DNA from: Thermosediminibacteraceae bacterium
GTDB taxonomy: Bacteria; Bacillota; Thermosediminibacteria; Thermosediminibacterales; Thermosediminibacteraceae
DNA length: 64,000 nucleotides
NCBI GenBank assembly: GCA_021890755.1
Contig: JAKKUQ010000001.1
Span: 218,063 to 282,062, forward strand
Direction of reading: 5' to 3'
The translations under genes and the position numbers were made by a program. Position 1 is the first letter of the stretch. Each line of letters opens with the position of its first letter. Below, piece after piece: positions 45,836 to 54,161 of this stretch. The notes beneath the pieces are model-generated. The model was not told the origin of the DNA and did no database searches. It saw only the letters and a program-made list of their open reading frames with translations.

Positions 45836-46699
45836 TCAGCTGTTATTTTCGTCCCTGTGTTCTATTATTACTTTATGCCCTTTTTTCCTCAGGAGCCCCG
45901 CAAGTTCATTGGCTATCGCCACCGACCTGTGCCTTCCGCCTGTACAGCCTATGGCTATCACCAATTGCGACTTGCCTTCCCTGATATAGCAGGGGATAAG
46001 AAATTGTAGAAGGTTAAAAAGTTTTTCCAGAAATTCCCAGCTCTCAGGACATTTCATTACATACTCTCTTACCCGTGCATCGTTTCCGGATAGCATCCTT
46101 AGCTCATCTACGTAAAACGGATTAGGTAAAAATCTCACATCAAAAACCAGGTCCGCATCCAGTGGAATGCCCTGTTTAAACCCGAACGAGACGATGTTGA
46201 TTAATAAGCCCGCTTCTCTTTCGGTTTCTATAAATCTCCTCACTATTTCTTCCTTCAGCTGGGCGGGAGTTTTATTGGACGTATCTATAACTACGTTAGA
46301 GGTAGCTTTTACAGGGTCGAGCTTTTTTCTTTCCAGGTTTATCCCTTCTACTATTCTCCTGTCTGGTGCGAGCGGATGGCGACGCCGGCTCTCCTTATAG
46401 CGTTTTATCAAAACCTCATCGGAGGCATCGAGAAAGAGAATCTCGTAATGGTATCCCATGCTCTTCAAATTTTTGAGGCTTTCAAAAAGGTGATCGAAAA
46501 AATCGCCCCCTCTTATATCAATGACCAGCGCGATCTTATTTTTTCTCGTCTCGCGACATAATTCCGCAAATTTCGGTATGAGCGCTGGCGGTAAGTTGTC
46601 CACGCAAAAATATCCGTGGTCTTCGAAGACTCGAAGGGCCAAAGTTCTGCCAGCGCCTGAAAGACCTGTTATAATTATAAACCTCATCTCTTCCTCCAT
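45836..46699 (-). CDS. rapZ: RNase adapter / nucleotide-binding protein RapZ (YvcJ)
   Basis: RapZ binds nucleotides; in Escherichia coli it guides RNase E to a small RNA, and in Bacillus (YvcJ) it affects competence. The protein, about 287 residues, starts [19 protein letters not shown]. The Walker A lysine is replaced by arginine (GLSGAGRT), a variant I recall from actinobacterial Rap[36 protein letters not shown] and [17 protein letters not shown] (C-terminal domain) follow as expected. The ATG at 46699 has GGAGGCGAT upstream; an ATG 4 codons on is possible. It overlaps the PHP gene by 16 bases. Confidence 0.95.
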   Translation of the reverse strand: MEEEMRFIIITGLSGAGRTLALRVFEDHGYFCVDNLPPALIPKFAELCRETRKNKIALVIDIRGGDFFDHLFESLKNLKSMGYHYEILFLDASDEVLIKRYKESRRRHPLAPDRRIVEGINLERKKLDPVKATSNVVIDTSNKTPAQLKEEIVRRFIETEREAGLLINIVSFGFKQGIPLDADLVFDVRFLPNPFYVDELRMLSGNDARVREYVMKCPESWEFLEKLFNLLQFLIPCYIREGKSQLVIAIGCTGGRHRSVAIANELAGLLRKKGHKVIIEHRDENNS

Positions 46700-47445
46700 A
46701 ATATCGCCTCCCAATTTGTGCCGGCGTTTATGACATCCTCTTCATTAAGTCCAGCTTTAAGAGCTATGTCTATACCTTTTTTCAACTCTCCCACTCTTTC
46801 GGGACTGTGGGCATCACTTCCAATTGCGAATTTAACGCCGAAGCTTTTGGCGATTTTCACGTATTCTTCGGTCATGTAACCGTGGCCGGCGTTTATTTCC
46901 ATAGCAGTGCCGCAAGATGCTGCAGCCTCAGCTAGAGCCACCGTGTCTATAGGCACGTGAAGTCCAGGATGAGTTATTATATTAACCCTGTAGTTTTTTA
47001 TCGCATTGATAAGTGCTCGGGTATTTTGCTCTCTGACTTTCGGTTTAATTTGACTTAACCGTTTGGCAACCAAATTTTCAAAAAAAATATGATAGCCGTC
47101 TTGCAAAGTCTTAGCCCATACCATCCAGTGAAACCCAACCATTACATAATCCAACTCATCTAGCAGCTTTTCCGGTAAATCCAGCTTTCCGTCAAGGCTA
47201 ATTACATTTGCCTCGCATCCCAGCAGTATTGTGATATCGCGGTATTCTTCCCTCAAGGCTTCAATTTCCTCTTTCATTTTCTTAAAAGTGTCCAGGTCGG
47301 CGCCTATACCAATATTTGCAGGACCGTGTTCCGATATTCCTATTGCTTTTAGGCCTTTTCTTATCGCTGCTTCTACATTATCCCGTATAGTTCCACTTCC
47401 ATGACTGTATCGAGTGTGGGTGTGAAAATCGGCCCACAATTTCAT
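46684..47445 (-). CDS. PHP-domain phosphatase-like protein
   Basis: The 253-residue protein is a stand-alone PHP domain with the metal motifs [11 protein letters not shown] (residues 6-16), SEHGPANIG near 38, ITHPGLHVP near 158 and [12 protein letters not shown] near 216. The family is related to YcdX/histidinol phosphatase, and the substrate is unknown. The ATG at 47445 follows AAAGGAGG. It heads the rapZ-yvcK-whiA-ptsH operon, whose promoter lies at 47467-47495. PHP genes in this position are common in Clostridia. A related protein is encoded at 60753. Confidence 0.92.
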   Translation of the reverse strand: MKLWADFHTHTRYSHGSGTIRDNVEAAIRKGLKAIGISEHGPANIGIGADLDTFKKMKEEIEALREEYRDITILLGCEANVISLDGKLDLPEKLLDELDYVMVGFHWMVWAKTLQDGYHIFFENLVAKRLSQIKPKVREQNTRALINAIKNYRVNIITHPGLHVPIDTVALAEAAASCGTAMEINAGHGYMTEEYVKIAKSFGVKFAIGSDAHSPERVGELKKGIDIALKAGLNEEDVINAGTNWEAILWRKR

Positions 47446-47466
47446 CGACTTTTCCTCCTTTGTAAT

Positions 47467-47495
47467 AGTATAATATAATTTGTAATTGCGTTCAA
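47467..47495 (-). promoter_or_regulatory. Sigma-A promoter of the PHP-rapZ-yvcK-whiA-ptsH operon
   Basis: On the minus strand TTGAAC (47495-47490) and TATACT (47472-47467) are 17 bases apart, about 20 bases before the PHP start codon. Confidence 0.8.
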
Positions 47496-47552
47496 AAAGA
47501 AATTTTTTTAACGTTACAAATAAAGTTTTCCATATCTCAGGGAGGAATATAG

Positions 47553-48269
47553 ATGAAAACCCTGCTTTTTGACCTGGATGGTACCCTACTTCCGCTAGAT
47601 ACCGACGAATTTATCGAAAACTACATAAAAATGCTCTCCCATGAGATGAAAGACCTGATGCCACAAGACCTTTTTGTCAAAAAGCTTCTAGATTCTACTT
47701 ACGCTATGATTAACAACACGGATCCTGCAAAAACCAATAGTGAAGTTTTCTGGGAGCATTTTTTCCAAGACCTTGAATGTGATAAGTCAGCTGTGCTCTC
47801 CAAAATAGATGAATTTTATACAAAAAAATTCCCATCCCTTAAAAAAGTGATGCGGGAAAATCCGATGTCTTATCATATTTTAAAAGAAGCCGAAAGTCTA
47901 GGTTTTGAACTTGTGATAGCTACTAACCCAATTTTTCCCGAAATAGCAATACGCGAAAGGCTTCGCTGGATAAATGCCGAAAACTTTCATTATAAGCTCA
48001 TTACCACGTACGAGAATATGCATTTTGCTAAACCCAAGGTGGAATACTATGAAGAAATCCTGAGCATTACTGGAGCAAAACCAGAAGAATGCCTTATGAT
48101 AGGCAACGATGTGGATGAGGACCTGATAGCATCAAAGTTGGGCATAAAAACTTTTCTTGTCACCGATTACCTCATAAACAGGAATAACAAGGAACCAAAG
48201 CCGGATTACGCCGGCTCTTTAAATGATCTGCTAAATTTTATAAAATCATTAGGAGGTGGGTCGCATTGA
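47553..48269 (+). CDS. HAD-family hydrolase
   Basis: The 238-residue protein has the four HAD motifs: LLFDLDGTLLP with the nucleophile and acid-base aspartates, VIATNPIFPE near residue 130, the lysine in HFAKPKVEYYEE near 158 and IGNDVDEDLIAS near 180. A helical cap lies between motifs I and II. It should be a small-molecule phosphatase; the substrate is unknown. The ATG at 47553 follows GGGAGGAATATAG. It is the first gene of a plus-strand unit and overlaps the next gene by 4 bases. Confidence 0.92.
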   Translation: MKTLLFDLDGTLLPLDTDEFIENYIKMLSHEMKDLMPQDLFVKKLLDSTYAMINNTDPAKTNSEVFWEHFFQDLECDKSAVLSKIDEFYTKKFPSLKKVMRENPMSYHILKEAESLGFELVIATNPIFPEIAIRERLRWINAENFHYKLITTYENMHFAKPKVEYYEEILSITGAKPEECLMIGNDVDEDLIASKLGIKTFLVTDYLINRNNKEPKPDYAGSLNDLLNFIKSLGGGSH

Positions 48270-48598
48270 ACGTATACGATGCAGCCCACGAACTCGCAAG
48301 AGCTCTTTCCCGCTCTCAGGAATATCTAGAGCTAAAAGCTGCAAGAGAAGAACTAAAAAAAGACCCTCAGGCGGAGGGAATGCTAAAGGACCTGAGGACA
48401 AAACAGCTGGAAGTGGAAGCCTTGAAGCTCTCTGGCAAGCCCTCAGAAGAGGCTGAAAAACAGCTTCAAAACCTGTATAACATCGTTTCCTGCCATTCGG
48501 GGATAAGGAAGTATCTCGAAGCAGAAAAAAGGTTTCTTTTCCTCATGACCGATATACAGAAAATCATCGCAAGAGCCGTAGATTTAGACAATCTATAA
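48266..48598 (+). CDS. YlbF/YmcA-family protein
   Basis: The 110-residue protein is all-helical and fits the Com_YlbF family: YDAAHELARALSRSQEYLEL at the N-terminus, KKDPQAEGMLKDLRTKQLEV in the middle and EKRFLFLMTDIQKIIARAV at the end. In Bacillus the YlbF-YmcA-YaaT complex affects RNase Y and development. This protein could be a paralogue with a related role, which is inference. The start is TTG at 48266 after GGAGGTGGG. It overlaps the HAD gene by 4 bases, so translation is coupled. Confidence 0.85.
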   Translation: MNVYDAAHELARALSRSQEYLELKAAREELKKDPQAEGMLKDLRTKQLEVEALKLSGKPSEEAEKQLQNLYNIVSCHSGIRKYLEAEKRFLFLMTDIQKIIARAVDLDNL

Positions 48599-48621
48599 TT
48601 CTCAATTGGAGGTAAGAAAAA

Positions 48622-49797
48622 TTGGCCAAAGTGATTCTAACTCATCAACGCCGAAAGCGAATAGAAAAGGGACATCCGTGGGTTTACAAAACCGAAATAG
48701 AAAAAATTGAAGGAGATTTTAACCCCGGAGATATAGTTGAAGTATACGACCATAAAGGGAAATTTATAGGCAAAGGCTACATAAATCCCATATCACAGAT
48801 TACAGTGAGAATTTTAACCAGAAACAGGGACGAAGCCATCGACCGAAATTTTTTCAAAAACAGAATTATGACTGCTTTTGAGTACCGTCAAAGGCTTGGA
48901 TTTAATGGGAGTTTCAGGTTGATTTATGGTGAAGCTGATTTTCTGCCAGCTCTCATCGTCGACAAATTTGAAGACGTATTTGTAATTCAAACCCTAGCTC
49001 TCGGCATGGACAGGTTTAAAAGCGTGATAGTGGATGTTTTAAGGGAGATTTTTGAACCTCGCGGTATTTACGAGAGAAACGACGCTCCAGTGAGGGAACT
49101 GGAAGGTCTTCCGCTGGTTAGGGGAAGTCTTTACGGTCATGTACCCGATAAAATCCTAATAGAAGAAAACGGCCTAAAACTTTACGTTGACGTCATTAAC
49201 GGCCAGAAAACGGGATACTTTTTCGATCAAAAAGAAAACCGCCTTGCCATCAAGCCTCTTGTGAAAGACGCCGAGGTCCTGGAATGCTTTTGCTATACAG
49301 GATCTTTCGCTCTGTCGGCCGCACGGTTTGGAGCAAAAAAAGTTTTGGCTTTTGATTCGTCAAAGGAAGCAGTAGAGCTTGCAAGGGAAAACGCCGCCTT
49401 GAACGGTCTTGAAGGTATTTGCGAATTTCACGAAGGTAATGCTTTTGACGTTTTAAGGCATTTTCATAAAATCGGTAAAAAGTTTGATGTGGTAATACTC
49501 GATCCCCCTGCTTTTGCTAAAAATAAACAGGCTTTGGAAGGTGCTATCAGAGGGTACAAGGAAATAAACCTGAGAAGCATGAAAATCTTAAAGCCGGGAG
49601 GGTTTCTAATTACATCATCTTGTTCTCATCACGTGGATGAAGATCTTTTCTGGGAAATAATACAATCGGCAGCCTGGGATGCTCGGGTTAACCTCAGGGT
49701 AATCGAAACTCGAACCCAGGCCAAAGACCATCCAATTTTGGCTGCCTCAGAGGAAACGCGGTACCTAAAATTCTTCATGTTGCAGGTAATTAAATAA
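48622..49797 (+). CDS. Class I rRNA methyltransferase, RlmI/RlmK type
   Basis: The 391-residue protein has an N-terminal PUA domain (residues about 1-75, RRKRIEKGHPWVYKTEIEKI), an EEHEI-like linker domain and the SAM-binding Rossmann domain. That domain has VLECFCYTGSFALSAARFGA near residue 215, VLAFDSSKEAVELARENAAL near 240, and VVILDPPAFAKNK near 290. It should methylate a cytosine of 23S rRNA as RlmI does, but the exact site is not readable. The start is TTG at 48622 after GGAGGTAAG. It ends in a terminator shared with mgtE. Confidence 0.92.
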   Translation: MAKVILTHQRRKRIEKGHPWVYKTEIEKIEGDFNPGDIVEVYDHKGKFIGKGYINPISQITVRILTRNRDEAIDRNFFKNRIMTAFEYRQRLGFNGSFRLIYGEADFLPALIVDKFEDVFVIQTLALGMDRFKSVIVDVLREIFEPRGIYERNDAPVRELEGLPLVRGSLYGHVPDKILIEENGLKLYVDVINGQKTGYFFDQKENRLAIKPLVKDAEVLECFCYTGSFALSAARFGAKKVLAFDSSKEAVELARENAALNGLEGICEFHEGNAFDVLRHFHKIGKKFDVVILDPPAFAKNKQALEGAIRGYKEINLRSMKILKPGGFLITSSCSHHVDEDLFWEIIQSAAWDARVNLRVIETRTQAKDHPILAASEETRYLKFFMLQVIK

Positions 49798-49830
49798 CCC
49801 CCTCCTCTATACAGAAGGGGGTTTTTGTTT
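49796..49830. terminator. Bidirectional intrinsic terminator
   Basis: AACCCCCT ... AGGGGGTT with T-runs on the plus side (49822-49830) lies between the convergent methyltransferase and mgtE genes. The minus-strand side is followed by only a short T-rich stretch. Confidence 0.8.
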
Positions 49831-51168
49831 TTAAAGCTTTAAAATCCACCTGGCTGTCCCAAAATACACAAATAGGCTTATTATATCCAGCAGCGTGGTG
49901 ACGAAAGGTCCCGAGGTTACCGCAGGGTCACGTCCCAATTTATTCCAGAACATGGGAATAAAGGTTCCGATCACAGCAGCAATGGTAAGGTTCAGCACCA
50001 TCGACATTCCTAAGACTAACCCCAGAACAGGCATACCCTGCCACATATAAGCTATAACTGCCACAATTATGCCGCTAACCAAACCCAATATTGCTCCCAC
50101 ACAGCTTTCTCTTAACACTCTGCTCCACATAGCCTTGGGATCTATCTGTCCTGTTGCAAGACCTCTTACGACTATCGCGGCCGACTGCGTTCCGACATTG
50201 CCCCCCATAGCCATAAGTAGGGGTATGAAAAATGATAAGGCAACTATGGTTTGAAGGGCATGGGAGAAATTTTTTATTATATTACCCGAGAACAGTTCCC
50301 CAAAAAGAGCAATCAGCAACCACGGTAACCTCCTACGGGCCCGTAACCACGGCGAACTTTTATCCAGGGCTATTTTTTCATCAGCACCTGCCATTTTTAA
50401 TATATCTTCAGTAGCTTCTTCTTCTACCGCATCCATAATATCATCCACAGTGACTATCCCGAGAAGTACCCCTTTTTCATCCACAACCGGCAGAGCTAAA
50501 AATCCGTACTTTTCCATGACCCTTATAACTTCTTCCTGGTCTTGAGTTGCAAGTACTTTTTTAACATCTGTATACATTATATCTTCTAAAGGCGTATCCG
50601 GGTCGGAAAGCACGAGGTCCCTGAGAGAGAGAACCCCCAGCAGTTTCCCTTCATCATCCACAACGTAAACGTAATATATCATTTCCGCGTCAGGAGCAAG
50701 TTCAGCTAACCGGTTCAAAGTTTCTTCTGCTTTCATGTCCTTTGGAAAAGCTATAAATTCCGTAGTCATCCTGCCGCCGGCTGTGTTTTCATCGTAAGAT
50801 AAAAGCGACCTTATGTCATTTTGGTCCTGCTGGTGTAAAAGGTGCAGGAATTTTTGGCGCATGTTTTCGGGGAGCATTCCTAAATAGTCGGCCACATCGT
50901 CAGCAGACATCTCTCTGAGTAATCGGGCAGCATCTTCTGCCTTTAAGTTCGTGAGTATAAAGGTTACCTTTTCCGGATCCAGTTCTTCCAGCACGTCTCT
51001 TGCTGTGCTAAATTCTAGATGCTGGAAAATATAAAGACATTCCTGGGGCTCAAGTTCTAAAAATATTTCGGTAATGTCTACAGGGTGACTGTCTTTTAAG
51101 AGTTCTGTAATACGAACAAAATCACCTTTTCTTATCAAATCCTTAATTTCATTGATCTGGGCTGCCAT
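49831..51168 (-). CDS. mgtE: Magnesium transporter MgtE, copy 1
   Basis: MgtE is a Mg2+ channel gated by its own cytosolic domains. The 445-residue protein has the N domain (residues about 1-125, LRKGDF-like start, MSADDVADYLGMLP), a CBS pair (about 135-255, GVLSLRDLVLSD, GIVTVDDIMDAVEEEATEDI) and five membrane helices from about 285, with FFIPLLMAMGGNVGTQSAAI (the pore region) and AVTSGPFVTTLLDIISLFVY. The ATG at 51168 follows GGAGGAGAG. It begins 12 bases after the first mgtE copy, so both are on one transcript. Confidence 0.95.
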   Translation of the reverse strand: MAAQINEIKDLIRKGDFVRITELLKDSHPVDITEIFLELEPQECLYIFQHLEFSTARDVLEELDPEKVTFILTNLKAEDAARLLREMSADDVADYLGMLPENMRQKFLHLLHQQDQNDIRSLLSYDENTAGGRMTTEFIAFPKDMKAEETLNRLAELAPDAEMIYYVYVVDDEGKLLGVLSLRDLVLSDPDTPLEDIMYTDVKKVLATQDQEEVIRVMEKYGFLALPVVDEKGVLLGIVTVDDIMDAVEEEATEDILKMAGADEKIALDKSSPWLRARRRLPWLLIALFGELFSGNIIKNFSHALQTIVALSFFIPLLMAMGGNVGTQSAAIVVRGLATGQIDPKAMWSRVLRESCVGAILGLVSGIIVAVIAYMWQGMPVLGLVLGMSMVLNLTIAAVIGTFIPMFWNKLGRDPAVTSGPFVTTLLDIISLFVYFGTARWILKL

Positions 51169-51180
51169 CACTCTCTCCTC

Positions 51181-52545
51181 CTATAGCTGCAACTTCACAT
51201 TTAACCCCAGGAATTTCATAGTAAAGGTAAAGTAAATCAGAAGCACTATCACATCCAGCATCGTGGTTATAAACGGTCCGGACGCAACAGCAGGATCAAT
51301 ATTCATCTTATCAAAAACTACGGGAACCAAAACTCCAATAAAGGCTGATATCATCAGGGCTATACCCATTGAAAAGCCGACCACAAAGCTCAAGTAAAAA
51401 TTCTTCTGCCATAAAGCCGCAATAACAGCTAAAATCGCACCGCAACAGATACCCACCAGCATTCCAGCCATGGTTTCACCTAGTAAAAACTTCGGTACAT
51501 TCTTCGCGTTCACTTCACCCGTAGCCAGCCCTCTTACAGATAATGCCAGTGACTGGACACCCACGTTTCCCCCGGTAGCCATGAGCACCGGGATAAAAAA
51601 AGCCACCGCAACTACGCTTTCCAGTACTTTAGAATACCCCTGCATCACTAACGCAGAAACCGTATTTCCCAAAAGACATATCGCCAGCCAAGGGAGTCTC
51701 TTTTTTACTGCGCCCAAAATTGTATTTATAAGAAGCGTATCTTCTTCCGTCGAGATACCTGCGAGTTTATGAATATCTTCAGTGGTTTCCTCTTCAAGAA
51801 CTTCTAGGGCATCATCTACCGTAACTATTCCTAAAAGGTGATTTTCTGCGTCCACTACCGGTATGGCTAAAAGCGAGTATTTAGCCATGAGTTTGGCTAC
51901 CCTTTCCTGATCCTCATCTACACGCACCGAAACTACCTTTTTATGCATTATCTCTTCTATCTTCTTGTGCCTTGGTGCGGCGATAAGTTCTCGAAGGGAC
52001 AGAACTCCTGTTAGGTGCTTTTCCTGGTCGACCACATAAAGGTAATATATGGTTTCTGCTTCATGGCCGAATTTCCTTACTACTTCTATGGCTTCTGCCA
52101 CCGATATGTCGTTAAAGAGGTAGACATAATCGGTGGTCATGATACCGCCGGCTGAATCCTCAGCTAGCTTTATAAGGGATTTAAGCTCTTCGCGATACTC
52201 CTGCGGCAATTTTGCCACCAATTTCTCGACTTTTTCATCGGGCATTTTCTGGAGCAGATCTATGATTTCATCAGCGGACATATCCTCTAAAATTTTTACA
52301 AGCTGGGATTCGGGCATTGCTTCAATATACGGGATTCTCTCAGCCGGCTCCAATTCTTCAAGGACTTCCGCAGCTTTTTCCAAATCAAGTAATTCAAAAA
52401 ATACTTTTTTATTTTCTCCTTTAATTTCTTCGAGGATCTCCGCTATATCCGCCGGGTGAAGTCTTGAGAGTATCCCTTTAATTTCGTCGGTTTTCCTTGA
52501 TAGGATAAGCTGCTTTAAAAGGGTAATCTCCCTTTCATTTTTCAT
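51181..52545 (-). CDS. mgtE: Magnesium transporter MgtE, copy 2 (upstream gene)
   Basis: The 454-residue protein has the same layout as the following copy: N domain with MSADEIIDLLQKMPDEKVEK, a CBS pair (GVLSLRELIAA, GIVTVDDALEVLEEETTEDI) and a membrane domain with FFIPVLMATGGNVGVQSLAL and AVASGPFITTMLDVIVLLIY. The two proteins are clearly related but differ throughout, so this is an old duplication. The ATG at 52545 follows GGGGAGGGAAAGGG. It is preceded by a long leader with several hairpins, which probably controls both genes by metal or another signal. Confidence 0.95.
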   Translation of the reverse strand: MKNEREITLLKQLILSRKTDEIKGILSRLHPADIAEILEEIKGENKKVFFELLDLEKAAEVLEELEPAERIPYIEAMPESQLVKILEDMSADEIIDLLQKMPDEKVEKLVAKLPQEYREELKSLIKLAEDSAGGIMTTDYVYLFNDISVAEAIEVVRKFGHEAETIYYLYVVDQEKHLTGVLSLRELIAAPRHKKIEEIMHKKVVSVRVDEDQERVAKLMAKYSLLAIPVVDAENHLLGIVTVDDALEVLEEETTEDIHKLAGISTEEDTLLINTILGAVKKRLPWLAICLLGNTVSALVMQGYSKVLESVVAVAFFIPVLMATGGNVGVQSLALSVRGLATGEVNAKNVPKFLLGETMAGMLVGICCGAILAVIAALWQKNFYLSFVVGFSMGIALMISAFIGVLVPVVFDKMNIDPAVASGPFITTMLDVIVLLIYFTFTMKFLGLNVKLQL

Positions 52546-52740
52546 CCCTTTCCCTCCCCGAGAGACCGGGGCTACACCTTACCGCGCCGGGAGCGGCAAG
52601 ATGGCCCCACGCAAATTTTTAGTTTTGAATTATAACGTTTATTACTAGGATCGGCGTCCATCTTACCGCTCCCCCCTTTAACAAAAAAATCCCTTCTAAT
52701 GCGAAGGGTTATGATAAAAAAACAAGCCGATTCGCATCTG
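52546..52740 (-). promoter_or_regulatory. Multi-hairpin leader of the mgtE pair (attenuator plus possible translational switch)
   Basis: On the minus strand, in order, there is first ATGCGAA (52737-52731). Next is a terminator CCCTTC-GCATTA-GAAGGG-ATTTTTTT (52708-52683), whose first arm and loop contain TTCGCAT, able to pair with the earlier ATGCGAA as an antiterminator. A 16-base-pair stem follows: GGGAGCGGTAAGATGG (52673-52658) with CCATCTTGCCGCTCCC (52604-52589), one wobble pair and a 53-base loop. A further copy of CGGTAAGGTG comes next, and last a hairpin CCCCG-GTCTCT-CGGGG that overlaps the ribosome site. The known class was not identified; a canonical M-box was not recognised. Confidence 0.6.
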
Positions 52741-52747
52741 CACTTAA

Positions 52748-52775
52748 ATTATATTCCACCTAAAATATATGTCAA
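52748..52775 (-). promoter_or_regulatory. Sigma-A promoter of the mgtE operon
   Basis: On the minus strand TTGACA (52775-52770) and TATAAT (52753-52748) are 16 bases apart. The transcript has a 5' untranslated region of about 195 bases. The stretch 52776-52884 has no gene. Confidence 0.88.
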
Positions 52776-52884
52776 GAGCAAACGTAGATATTGTGAAGAT
52801 TACGTTAAGGGTATGTAATTACAATGAATAAAAAAAGTTCTTTCTTACATAATATGAGATAAACATTATTTATGTTGGTAGGTA

Positions 52885-52926
52885 AATGAACAAAGAGGCA
52901 AGCGACGTAAATGATGGCTTGCCTCC
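52885..52926 (-). terminator. Intrinsic terminator of the Q-rich/coiled-coil operon
   Basis: A 9-base-pair stem GAGGCAAGC / GCTTGCCTC with a 13-base loop is followed on the minus strand by TTTGTTCATTT, about 35 bases after the Q-rich gene stop. Confidence 0.8.
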
Positions 52927-52961
52927 TTGTAATTTTAGATAAGGTTAACAACCTCTCTTTT

Positions 52962-53453
52962 TTACTGAAACTGCTGCTGAGTTTGTTGTTGTTGCTGTTG
53001 TTGTTGCTGTTGCTGTTGCTGCTGCAATTGCTGCTGAAGTTGTCCTAACTGCTGGGTGAACTGCTGCACTTGATTCTGCATGGAGTAGTTTTGCTGGCCA
53101 AAAACTGAAGTAAATTGCTGACTCAACTGCTGGAGCTGTCTGTTAAACTGATCCAGCAGCTGGTTCATCTGGTAAAAGACCTGATTGGCCTGAATGCTCT
53201 GTTGAGCTTGAGTGAGAGCGTTAATCGCCTGCTGTATAGCCCGGCTTACCTGATTGTCAGCCTGCAGTTGCTGGTTTTGTGCCTGGTTTTTCAACTGATT
53301 AAGCAGTTGCTGTAATTGGTGGGCTACCTGTTGCCCACTCAACTGTTGTTGCTGAAGCTGTTGTCTACCCAACCCCTCGGAAAAACCCTCTGAAACTTCA
53401 GCATTTGTATTCTTTTCCTGAAGGGACTCGTTGAGATCTTTTTTGTGAGACAT
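52962..53453 (-). CDS. Glutamine-rich protein of unknown function (163 aa)
   Basis: No family is recognised. About 60 or more of the 163 residues are glutamine, with a run of 14 Q near the C-terminus. The codons for the run mix CAA and CAG, so it is not a pure triplet repeat. The first 30 residues are charged (MSHKKDLNESLQEKN). The middle has a heptad-like pattern (VAHQLQQLLNQLKNQ, QMNQLLDQFNRQLQQL), which suggests a helical or coiled-coil fibre. There is no signal peptide. The ATG at 53453 follows AAAGGGGGG. It lies 74 bases after a coiled-coil gene with which it probably forms an operon. Spore-coat or structural roles are possible, but nothing proves this. Confidence 0.8.
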   Translation of the reverse strand: MSHKKDLNESLQEKNTNAEVSEGFSEGLGRQQLQQQQLSGQQVAHQLQQLLNQLKNQAQNQQLQADNQVSRAIQQAINALTQAQQSIQANQVFYQMNQLLDQFNRQLQQLSQQFTSVFGQQNYSMQNQVQQFTQQLGQLQQQLQQQQQQQQQQQQQQTQQQFQ

Positions 53454-53527
53454 AATTACCCCCCTTTAGTTTTTTCTCTTTTTATTATTCCCGGGGGGAT
53501 CCGAGTTAAAACAAAAAAATATGTTAA

Positions 53528-54082
53528 TTATAGATTATTAGCGGGAAAATCGCCTTTCGCAAAGTTTTCCTGAGCTCCATTGAGAGTTTCAATAATCTGC
53601 TGTATGGTTTGCTGCACTGAGGTCATAGGATTCAAACTTGCTTCCAGCGGTGCTTCGTATTGTTGAGTGGCAATGTTTGTTAACTTATTTTCCAAATCTT
53701 TAAACCCGAGGGTGAGTTCCTGGGCCGATGATGTGACGGTTTCCATTTGGCTTGAGAGGACATTGATAAACTGTTCTAAATTGTTTTCCACCGCAGCAAT
53801 TTTTTCAATTATATTCAACCTTTGCTGGCCAACCTGTTTTTGCTGCAGTTTTGTATTGGAACTGGCAAGCCATTTTGCCAGCATGCCCTGGTTTTGCTCA
53901 AGGCTTAGTTCAAGTTCTTTTAAACTTGTTTCTATAAAGATTTTGACTTCCCTCAGATTATCCTGGAGGTCTTTCAACGTATTAACATAACTTGTTAAGT
54001 TTGATTGTATTTGGCTGCAAAAGGATTCCAGCTTCCTGTTGTATTCCGAAATTGTCTCGGGTATTCCCTGGGTGCTGTTCAA
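53528..54082 (-). CDS. Coiled-coil protein of unknown function (184 aa)
   Basis: No family is recognised. The 184-residue protein is almost all helical: NRKLESFCSQIQSNLTSYVN, LKDLQDNLREVKIFIETSLK, then a Q-rich link (NTKLQQKQVGQQRLN) and further heptads (IEKIAAVENNLEQFINVL). It has one cysteine and no signal peptide or membrane helix. The start is TTG at 54082, with AGGAGGTGAATTTTTT upstream. Its downstream neighbour is the Q-rich protein, and both are rich in Q, N, S and T, unlike the rest of the window. They may assemble together, which is inference. The 79 bases to the histone deacetylase gene hold no clear promoter. Confidence 0.75.
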   Translation of the reverse strand: MNSTQGIPETISEYNRKLESFCSQIQSNLTSYVNTLKDLQDNLREVKIFIETSLKELELSLEQNQGMLAKWLASSNTKLQQKQVGQQRLNIIEKIAAVENNLEQFINVLSSQMETVTSSAQELTLGFKDLENKLTNIATQQYEAPLEASLNPMTSVQQTIQQIIETLNGAQENFAKGDFPANNL

Positions 54083-54161
54083 AAAAATTCACCTCCTATT
54101 GTTTATCAGTAAATATTCTTACCAGCTCCGAAACCTTTCCTTCATACACATTTTTTCATTT

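Noticed and set aside
52546..52740. Canonical M-box for mgtE
   Set aside because: The conserved M-box segments were not recognised by eye and the leader is long enough but differently built. A model search would decide.
52978..53030. Simple triplet microsatellite
   Set aside because: The glutamine run uses both CAA and CAG in irregular order and is in frame within a gene with a ribosome site, so it is treated as coding.
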